Shown here piece by piece: positions 15,034-19,914 of a stretch of 19,914 nucleotides of DNA. Within the stretch, counting starts at the first letter, position 1. Each line of letters starts with the position of its first letter. The notes under the pieces are model-generated. The model ran no database searches. It had not been told where the DNA came from and saw only the letters and a program-made list of their open reading frames with translations. The position numbers and the translations under genes were made by a program. Source of the DNA: JBDKTH01 sp964558295 (GTDB taxonomy: Bacteria > Planctomycetota > Planctomycetia > Pirellulales > Thermoguttaceae); assembly GCA_964558295.1 (NCBI GenBank), contig CAZLDQ010000104.1, positions 1-19,914 of the forward strand. Direction: 5' to 3'.

Positions 15034-15037
15034 TATA
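15032..15037 (-). promoter_or_regulatory. TATAAT box overlapping the cysteine desulfurase start region
   Basis: The minus strand reads TATAATG, with the ATG at 15033 inside the box. If this is the -10, transcription would start near 15025, only a few bases before the ATG at 15021. The -35 region is poor (GCGCGT at 17 bp), so the call is tentative. Confidence 0.3.
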
Positions 15038-15091
15038 GGCCGTTCTGCACGCCAACGCGCGGCGGACGGCATACTTTTTTGCCGATTGGGA

Positions 15092-15121
15092 TTGCTCCAG
15101 GACCCCAGCGCTCGCTATGAT
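15092..15121 (+). promoter_or_regulatory. Possible promoter of the gene at 15212
   Basis: TTGCTC (15092-15097), an 18-bp spacer and TATGAT (15116-15121, 5 of 6). The leader would be about 85 nt. The box pair has the same -35 and spacing as the candidate at 1652-1681. Confidence 0.4.
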
Positions 15122-15211
15122 GCGACCTTCTCGGTCCAGCGGATAGGGAGATCCCATGGCCCGAAAGTGGCGCAGCATTCGGTCACAGCGTAAGGAGGCG
15201 CTTCCGGGACC

Positions 15212-15874
15212 ATGCATTCATCGGCGTTCGTGACATGCCGGGCCCTGGCCATGTTGATCTGCGCGATCGTCATCCCTCTGGTGGCTATCTTTGGCGGACC
15301 GTTGTGCAATTTGGGCCAAAAGCTCGTTTTCGAGGAGCAAGGCGGGCAAGCCTTAGCCGATGCGCAAACCGGCGGAGAGGCTCCCCGCTTCACCGGACCC
15401 GAATCCACCCCATTCCACGCTGCGCAGTCTCCCGCGTCGGCCGCTTGGCCCACTGCGCTGTCCCCTGCGGAACCGGCTTCTACTGTTCAGGGGGGGACCT
15501 GGGGCTCGCCACCGACCGAAGCGGGACCACGGGGGCCAATCGTCGTCCCCCCTCCCGCTCCGGGCCATCCCGACGTCCCAGTTCAAGTTGGGCCGACAAT
15601 CCTGGCCAGCTATGAGACGGCGGCCGTGCATCAACCGCCGCGCCCCGTCTGTCTGGACAAGGCCGAAGCGATCCAGCAGCGACTCCGCCAATTGGGGGCT
15701 GTCTATTACATGCTAGAGTCATGGGGGCAGGAAGGGAATTATCGCTTCGTCTGCCGGATAGCCATCGACGGAAATCCGGAGTACACTCGCTATTTTGAAG
15801 CGACCGGCCGGGACGGGTTGACCGCGATGAACAATGTGCTCCAACAGGTGGAAGCCGCGCGTCAACACCGTTAA
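15212..15874 (+). CDS. Membrane-anchored proline-rich hypothetical protein
   Basis: This is a 220-aa protein of unknown function. One hydrophobic helix at about residues 9-34 (ALAMLICAIVIPLVAIFGG) makes an N-terminal anchor or uncleaved signal. Residues 40-130 are Pro/Ala/Gly/Thr-rich and look like a flexible spacer in the periplasm or outside. The last 75 residues form a compact segment: AIQQRLRQLGAVYYMLESWG, then NYRFVCRIAI, then a helix ending in VLQQVEAARQHR. That part looks conserved and folded, though I cannot name it. AAGGAGG at 15192-15198 lies 13 nt before the ATG, a rather long distance. The gene diverges from the cysteine desulfurase gene and is followed by scpB 216 bp later. Confidence 0.75.
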   Translation: MHSSAFVTCRALAMLICAIVIPLVAIFGGPLCNLGQKLVFEEQGGQALADAQTGGEAPRFTGPESTPFHAAQSPASAAWPTALSPAEPASTVQGGTWGSPPTEAGPRGPIVVPPPAPGHPDVPVQVGPTILASYETAAVHQPPRPVCLDKAEAIQQRLRQLGAVYYMLESWGQEGNYRFVCRIAIDGNPEYTRYFEATGRDGLTAMNNVLQQVEAARQHR

Positions 15875-16090
15875 GCATGCCCCAAGTTCGCGGCGTGTGG
15901 GCTGGCCTAATTTCCGCTTAGGCGAGATGATCCACGAAGTAGGCTTTAACCGATGTATGCTGTTACAGGATCGACAGGAAGCCTGCTGGGGAGTGTGGCC
16001 CTCCGTTATCAGGGGATATTTCCGCAGCGAAGGTGGGACACCCGGGGGCTACAGGGAGGATTTCGGAACATATGCTGGCTGAGGAGATCG

Positions 16091-16771
16091 GTGGAACAGA
16101 CACCCGTCTCCTCCGGAAGTGGTTTTCGATCGCCAAAACTAGCGCGGCTGGAAGCCGTACTCCTTCTGGCGAGAGAACCTTTGGCTAGTCGAAAATTGGC
16201 TGATTTGGCCGACTTGGCGGATGGCACCGAAGCGCGTACACTGGTCCGGAAACTAAGCCGCTTGTACGATGTGGAAGGTTGTGCGTTCCGTGTGGTGGAG
16301 GTCGCCGGCGGATTCCAATTGAGGTCGCGGCCCAAGTTTGCCCCTTGGATACGACGCTTGCATTCGTCGGCGGTCGAGGTTCGTCTCTCAGCCCCGGCGA
16401 TGGAAACCTTGGCCGTGATCGCCTACCGGCAACCAATCCTCCGAGCGGATATTGAAGCCGTGCGCGGGGTACAGTGTGGGGAAATTCTCCGACAGTTGAT
16501 GGAGCGTGACTTAGTACGAATCACCGGTCGTTCGGAGGAACTCGGGCGACCGTTCCTCTATGGAACGACCAAGCAGTTTTTGCAAGTCTTCGGTCTGCGG
16601 CATTTGGAGGAACTTCCCCGGCCGCCAGGGTTCGAATCCCAACCGACTCCTGGTTCGACCGAACCGATCCCTGAACCCAAAAACAACCAACTGGCCCAAG
16701 AACCCTCAAATCAACCTATTTTATTCCAAGAAGGAAGGGGAGTTGAACGTGAAGACCGCAGCCCAGATTAG
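16091..16771 (+). CDS. scpB: SMC-Scp complex subunit ScpB
   Basis: ScpB is the winged-helix kite subunit of the bacterial condensin complex with SMC and ScpA; it works in chromosome compaction and origin segregation. GTG at 16091 is preferred to the upstream frame start at 15953 because GAGGAG lies just before it and the first ScpB helix (KLARLEAVLLLAREPLASRKLA) begins about 15 residues in. The second winged helix holds the family signature LSAPAMETLAVIAYRQPILRADIEAVRGV and GRPFLYGTTKQFLQVFGL. The last 50 residues are a Pro/Gln/Glu-rich tail outside the fold. The total is 226 aa. No scpA lies in the window. Its final 23 bp overlap the start of the acidic-protein gene, so the two are probably translated from one message. 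Confidence 0.9.
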   Translation: MEQTPVSSGSGFRSPKLARLEAVLLLAREPLASRKLADLADLADGTEARTLVRKLSRLYDVEGCAFRVVEVAGGFQLRSRPKFAPWIRRLHSSAVEVRLSAPAMETLAVIAYRQPILRADIEAVRGVQCGEILRQLMERDLVRITGRSEELGRPFLYGTTKQFLQVFGLRHLEELPRPPGFESQPTPGSTEPIPEPKNNQLAQEPSNQPILFQEGRGVEREDRSPD

Positions 16772-17114
16772 AGCCATTCCGCAGGACTCCATGGAAGTAC
16801 GCGACGAACAACGTCTCGCACTGCTGGATCCCGAAATCGACGCCGAATTCGAGCTCAAGGCCGAATTTGACGATGAGGACGAGGATTTTGACGACGACGA
16901 GGAGGAAGAAGAAGACGACGAAGACTTCGACGAAGAGGATGAAGACTTCGAAGACGAAGACTGGGAAGAAGTCGACGACGAAGAGATCGAAGAGGACGAA
17001 GAGGATCTCGAAGACGACGACTGGGACGACGACGAAGACGAGTGGGATGACGACGAGGACGATGACTGGGACGATGACGAAGATGAAGACGGCGATGAAG
17101 AAGACTGGGAGTAA
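16749..17114 (+). CDS. Extremely acidic low-complexity protein
   Basis: This 121-aa protein has a short mixed head of about 40 residues. A tail follows in which 69 of 81 residues (41-121) are Asp or Glu, and none is basic. The other tail residues are nearly all hydrophobic or aromatic (F47, F60, F67, W72, V75, I80, L87, W92, W99, W107, W120), spaced mostly 5-8 apart. GTG at 16749 is chosen because GGGGAG ends 6 nt upstream; ATG at 16791 is the alternative. It overlaps the end of scpB by 23 bp. The composition suggests a DNA mimic, a chaperone for basic proteins or an ion-binding protein; none can be shown. A hairpin terminator follows 32 bp later. The frame, ribosome site and overlap argue that it is a real gene. 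Confidence 0.75.
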   Translation: MKTAAQIRAIPQDSMEVRDEQRLALLDPEIDAEFELKAEFDDEDEDFDDDEEEEEDDEDFDEEDEDFEDEDWEEVDDEEIEEDEEDLEDDDWDDDEDEWDDDEDDDWDDDEDEDGDEEDWE

Positions 17115-17146
17115 CCCCGCCGATTCGTCAAGGTCCTGAACGAGCC

Positions 17147-17174
17147 AACGGGGATCCTTGCGATCCCCGTTTTC
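17147..17174 (+). terminator. Hairpin terminator after the acidic-protein gene
   Basis: AACGGGGATC (17147-17156) and GATCCCCGTT (17162-17171) form a perfect 10-bp stem with a 5-nt loop, ending in a short T4 run. It lies in the 65-bp space between the convergent acidic-protein gene and hemA. The T-run is short, so efficiency is uncertain; no U-run exists on the hemA side. Confidence 0.7.
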
Positions 17175-17179
17175 GTTGG

Positions 17180-18451
17180 TCAATCCTTTAACTGGAAGAG
17201 CTTCGCCAACGCCTCCAACAGCGCGCTGGGGATGCCATTGCGCGCTTCGTTGCGCAGCGAAGCCATTGGTGGATGCAAGAGCTTATTGACCAGCCGATCG
17301 AAGGCTTGGCAAATCTGCTCGCGCGCGTGGTCATCCAACTCCGGGAGCTTGTGGAACAGACGCTGCAATTCCTCGGCCTTCGACTGTTCCCACCCTTCGC
17401 GCAACTGCTGGATCACCGGGGACGTCGTCCGGTGGTGCCACTCGGCCATGAAACGCTGGGTCTCTTGCTCAATGATCCGGAGCCCAGCGGGAAGTTCGCG
17501 GTCTCGTTCGCGGCGGTTACGCTCGCAAACCTGGCGAAGATCATCGATCGAGTAGAGGAAAACCCCAGCCCGCTCGCCGATCGCCGGTTCGAAATCGCGG
17601 GGCACGGCCAGGTCCAGTACGAACAACGGACGTTCGTAGCGGAGCGGTTCCAGGCGAAGAAACTGTTCGAGCGTGACAACCGGTTCCTTGGCCCCGGTCG
17701 TGCTGATCACCAGATCGGCGGCGGCCAAGGCTTCCATCCGGCGTTCCCAGGGAAGCGCCCGGCCCTGACAACGCCGGGCCAACTGTTCCGCCCGTTCCAA
17801 GTGGCGATTGACGACCACCACCTCCTGCGCCCCGTGGTTCCGCAGATATTGCAGCGTTTCCTCGGCCATCTCCCCAGCACCGAGGACCAGCGTCTGCTTG
17901 TCGTCGAACTGTTCGAAAATCTGCAAGGCGAAGTCGGCCACCGCCACGCTCGGGATGCTCACCCGCCGCTGGTGGATCGTCGTTTCGTTGGCCACCCGCC
18001 GCGCCACGTGCACCGCCGTCTGAAACACTGCATGAATCAGCGGACCGGCTATCCCTTGCTCGGTGGCCAATTGATAGGCCCGCTTCACTTGTGCCAGAAT
18101 CTGCGGCTCGCCGAGCACCATGCTGTCGAGACTCGAGGCCACGGTGAACAGATGCTGCACCGCCTCGTTGCCGACATGCGCATAGAGGTGCGGGGCGATG
18201 CAACTTGCTTTCAGCCCATGAAACGCCGACAAAAACTCGACCAGCTCCTCCTGGCTCGGCCCTTGGACCTCCGCTGCGGCCGTGTACAACTCCACGCGGT
18301 TGCAGGTCGACAAGAGCACGGCTTCCACCTCGGGAAACGTCTCCTGCAAGCGAGTCAAGGCCGCGACCGTCTGCGCATCGCTGAACGCCAACTGCTCGCG
18401 AACCGCGATCGGTGCGTTCCGATGACTACAGCCGAGCACCTGGAGGATCAT
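17180..18451 (-). CDS. hemA: Glutamyl-tRNA reductase
   Basis: This enzyme reduces glutamyl-tRNA(Glu) with NADPH to glutamate-1-semialdehyde, the first step of the C5 route to haem. The 423-aa protein has the catalytic Cys C50 in LLSTCNRVELY. It also has the substrate-binding segment SSLDSMVLGEPQILAQVK at about 106-123. The NADPH-binding LVLGAGEMAEE lies near 188-198, followed by VVVVNRHLERAE, and there is a C-terminal dimerisation helix region. ATG at 18451 overlaps the stop of the hemX-like gene as ATGA. GAGGAG lies about 9 nt before it, inside that gene, so the pair is probably translationally coupled. It is convergent with the acidic-protein gene. Confidence 0.97.
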   Translation of the reverse strand: MILQVLGCSHRNAPIAVREQLAFSDAQTVAALTRLQETFPEVEAVLLSTCNRVELYTAAAEVQGPSQEELVEFLSAFHGLKASCIAPHLYAHVGNEAVQHLFTVASSLDSMVLGEPQILAQVKRAYQLATEQGIAGPLIHAVFQTAVHVARRVANETTIHQRRVSIPSVAVADFALQIFEQFDDKQTLVLGAGEMAEETLQYLRNHGAQEVVVVNRHLERAEQLARRCQGRALPWERRMEALAAADLVISTTGAKEPVVTLEQFLRLEPLRYERPLFVLDLAVPRDFEPAIGERAGVFLYSIDDLRQVCERNRRERDRELPAGLRIIEQETQRFMAEWHHRTTSPVIQQLREGWEQSKAEELQRLFHKLPELDDHAREQICQAFDRLVNKLLHPPMASLRNEARNGIPSALLEALAKLFQLKD

Positions 18452-19458
18452 CGGATACGGCTCCTCGGAGTTAGACTTTCCGGGTTGGTATCACTTAGAT
18501 CCATCGAGGGGAAGTCCTCCGGCCAGCTCACTCCGAGCCGCAGTGGTTCTCGTTTCGCAACTGTCCAGGTCGGCACTACTTCCTGGGGGTGTAATCGCAT
18601 GCGACTTTGTCCCTCGGGTGTCGTGCGCGAGCCGCCATGTTGCGTGTCAACCAGGAGGCCAACCCCTAAGGCGATGACCAGAAAGAGGAAGCTTACGACC
18701 GTCAGGTAGGCTACCTTCCGTCCCGCCCGGGCGGGACGATACCAGAAACCAATCCCACTGGACAGCAGGAGCCATCCGAACATCGTCAGCGTGCTAACGA
18801 CGAATGGATCGTTCCACGGGACGCGGTTCGCGTGGTGACGATAGTTGATCAGGTTGAGGATCACGCCCGAGACAATTCCGATGCCCAACAGGAGCATTGC
18901 CCAGAGAATCGCCCGGCTGTTGACCCGTTGCAGCCATTCGAGACTGGGCAGTCGCAGCCCTTCCTGCATTGAGAGCTTGTGCTTAAGCCGATAGGCTTGG
19001 CCGAGATACATCAGACCGGCGGCGAACCCAATGAGCACCGCGACGGTGGCCAAGAGAATCGAGATTCCGTGGATTGTTCCCCAGACCTGTGAAGCGGGTT
19101 CCCGCGCGAACGGCGCCGCGTCGGCCAACAGGGCTCCGACGCCGATCAACCCGAGAACTAACGGCAGCACGAAGATCCCCGTCGATTTGGTCGGATGGTA
19201 GGCCGTCACGCAGAGATAGATCACTGCCAGCACCCAAGCAGCGATTAGATACCAGTCTTGCTTGCTCGAAAGCGGCGATCCAACCGCCTCGGCCGCTCGG
19301 TAGACCAAAAACACCGTATGGGCGAACAGGCCCGCTCCGGCAAACCCAAGCATCAACGCACCGCGAACCCCGCTGCGAAAGAACAGCCGGGTGATTTCCA
19401 AGACCAAGGCTACCGCATAGCTGGCGGCGAAACAGGTGATGCTCACACCGGACATCAT
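18448..19458 (-). CDS. HemX-like / cytochrome c assembly family membrane protein
   Basis: This is a multi-pass membrane protein of about 336 residues with eight clear hydrophobic helices. It contains LFAHTVFLVYRA in helix 2, WGTIHGISILLATVAVLIGF before and in helix 5, and NYRHHANRVPWNDPF between helices 6 and 7. These His- and Trp-containing segments resemble the haem-handling parts of CcsA/CcmC/HemX proteins, with only a WNDP remnant of the tryptophan-rich motif. A soluble tail of about 60 residues ends the protein. Adjacent ATGs at 19458 and 19455 are the best starts; the frame is open to a TTG at 19506 without support. Its position directly before hemA, with a 4-bp overlap, matches the hemX-hemA order of other bacteria, where HemX limits HemA levels. 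That role here is inference. Confidence 0.85.
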   Translation of the reverse strand: MMSGVSITCFAASYAVALVLEITRLFFRSGVRGALMLGFAGAGLFAHTVFLVYRAAEAVGSPLSSKQDWYLIAAWVLAVIYLCVTAYHPTKSTGIFVLPLVLGLIGVGALLADAAPFAREPASQVWGTIHGISILLATVAVLIGFAAGLMYLGQAYRLKHKLSMQEGLRLPSLEWLQRVNSRAILWAMLLLGIGIVSGVILNLINYRHHANRVPWNDPFVVSTLTMFGWLLLSSGIGFWYRPARAGRKVAYLTVVSFLFLVIALGVGLLVDTQHGGSRTTPEGQSRMRLHPQEVVPTWTVAKREPLRLGVSWPEDFPSMDLSDTNPESLTPRSRIR

Positions 19459-19540
19459 GGTCGGCCCAACAGGCAGGGGATCAAGGCCTCGATCATCTCC
19501 CCCCAAGAAGAGGAGTGTGTCTCGTGCGACACGCCTTCCT

Positions 19541-19549
19541 ATTATAACA
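19541..19549 (-). promoter_or_regulatory. Extended -10 promoter of the hemX-hemA pair
   Basis: On the minus strand TGTTATAAT contains a perfect TATAAT with a TGn extension. The hexamer 17 bp upstream is not -35-like, as is usual for extended -10 promoters. It would give a leader of about 75 nt before the ATG pair at 19458/19455. Confidence 0.5.
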
Positions 19550-19704
19550 GATCACCAGACACCGCACGCCTCCAATCAGGGTGCCTTCCGATGGGCCTGA
19601 CGCTCGAACCGATTGTCAAGGAAAGTGGGGAATACGAATCAACCCGGTTAGCCATGGCACTTATGCCGTGCGTTTTGTGATGCATCGCAATCACGAGCCA
19701 ACAA

Positions 19705-19734
19705 AAAAAAGGACGGCAGCTTCCGCTGCCGTCC
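19705..19734 (-). terminator. Strong intrinsic terminator of ppdK
   Basis: GGACGGCAGC (19734-19725 on the minus strand) and GCTGCCGTCC (19720-19711) form a perfect 10-bp stem closed by GGAA, a GNRA tetraloop. Eight U residues follow, encoded by the A-run 19703-19710. It lies 47 nt after the ppdK stop. Confidence 0.9.
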
Positions 19735-19742
19735 CTCGTCCT

Positions 19743-19768
19743 TATTCCGGTTCTGTATTCCGGTTCTG
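19743..19768. repeat. Exact 13-bp tandem duplication
   Basis: TATTCCGGTTCTG occurs twice in a row (19743-19755 and 19756-19768), between the ppdK stop and its terminator. It has no evident function and is probably a recent slippage or duplication. Confidence 0.85.
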
Positions 19769-19780
19769 GCCGGACCGGGG

Positions 19781-19914
19781 TTACTTCTTGGCCTTGTCAG
19801 CCACGGCGGCCTGGGCGGCAGCCAAGCGGGCGACTGGGACGCGGGCCGGTGAGCAGCTGACGTAGGTCAGGCCGATCTTGTGGCAGAACATCACGCTGGC
19901 CGGATCGCCACCGT
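19781..19914 (-). CDS. ppdK: Pyruvate phosphate dikinase, C-terminal end (partial)
   Basis: Only the last 43 residues are in the window; the gene continues beyond its right edge. The reading GGDPASVMFCHKIGLTYVSC followed by SPARVPVARLAAAQA is the highly conserved end of PPDK, which interconverts pyruvate, ATP and phosphate with phosphoenolpyruvate, AMP and diphosphate. The Cys in YVSCSP is the acid/base residue of the pyruvate/PEP-binding domain. The enzyme ends in a Lys-rich AVADKAKK tail and TAA at 19783-19781. A GNRA-loop terminator follows. The related PEP synthase and enzyme I share parts of this motif, but the spacing fits PPDK best. Confidence 0.92.
   Translation of the reverse strand, partial: GGDPASVMFCHKIGLTYVSCSPARVPVARLAAAQAAVADKAKK

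Noticed and set aside
16716..17183. 155-aa minus-strand frame rich in Val, Ile and Phe resembling a membrane protein
   Set aside because: It is the complement of the Asp/Glu codon run of the acidic-protein gene; the hydrophobicity is a direct by-product of that composition.
17273..18709. 478-aa plus-strand frame opposite hemA
   Set aside because: It is a mirror of GC-rich hemA codons, extends through the hemX-hemA junction, and has no start signal or recognisable domain.
1..19914. tRNA or rRNA genes
   Set aside because: No cloverleaf-like or rRNA sequence was noticed while reading both strands; a covariance-model scan was not possible here.

Overview
The window looks like a chromosomal segment of a planctomycete, probably class Planctomycetia and perhaps the Pirellulales. 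The strongest pointers are a DUF1559 pseudopilin-like protein with its small partner lipoprotein, a dnaA-dnaN-DUF721-gyrB cluster, a short DnaA without an N-terminal helicase-binding domain, GC-rich codon use, and intergenic palindromic and tandem repeats. The assignment rests on family knowledge, not on a database search.

Layout. Positions 2-2818 (+) hold the 3' part of a sodium:solute symporter, a 126-bp near-palindrome, and a Tat-exported glycoside hydrolase of clan GH-A. A VOC-family gene (-) abuts the hydrolase tail to tail. Positions 3188-3968 carry no convincing gene, but hold a 25-bp tandem repeat array broken by 100 Ns and two further inverted repeats. A beta-carbonic anhydrase and an exported transglutaminase-like protein follow (-). 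Diverging from them are the DUF1559 gene and a lipoprotein gene (+), with a well-formed sigma70-type promoter and a bidirectional-looking terminator. Next is a decayed Fic-family gene tail (-) lying directly behind gyrB.

The core of the window is the minus-strand replication cluster: dnaA (about 13628-12531), a 345-bp gap, dnaN, a DUF721/DciA-like gene and gyrB, with no recF. The dnaA-dnaN gap has the features of a replication origin. It holds an AT-rich stretch, a run of TAG trinucleotides, a GC-rich spacer, and twelve copies of an 11-bp element with a TGTYG core. Eleven copies lie at 11 or 19-20 bp steps: four contiguous units on the + strand and four on the - strand flank two isolated ones. 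The boxes resemble DnaA boxes but differ at one conserved position. DnaA here ends shortly before its AAA+ domain, so the nearby DciA-like protein is a plausible partner for helicase recruitment. This is the most interesting part of the window.

Upstream of dnaA are a cysteine desulfurase (-), a membrane-anchored proline-rich hypothetical protein (+), scpB (+) and, overlapping its end, a gene for an extremely acidic protein (+). On the minus strand, a hemX-like membrane protein gene overlaps hemA by ATGA, forming a haem-biosynthesis pair with an extended -10 promoter. The window ends in the 3' end of pyruvate phosphate dikinase (-) with a strong intrinsic terminator.
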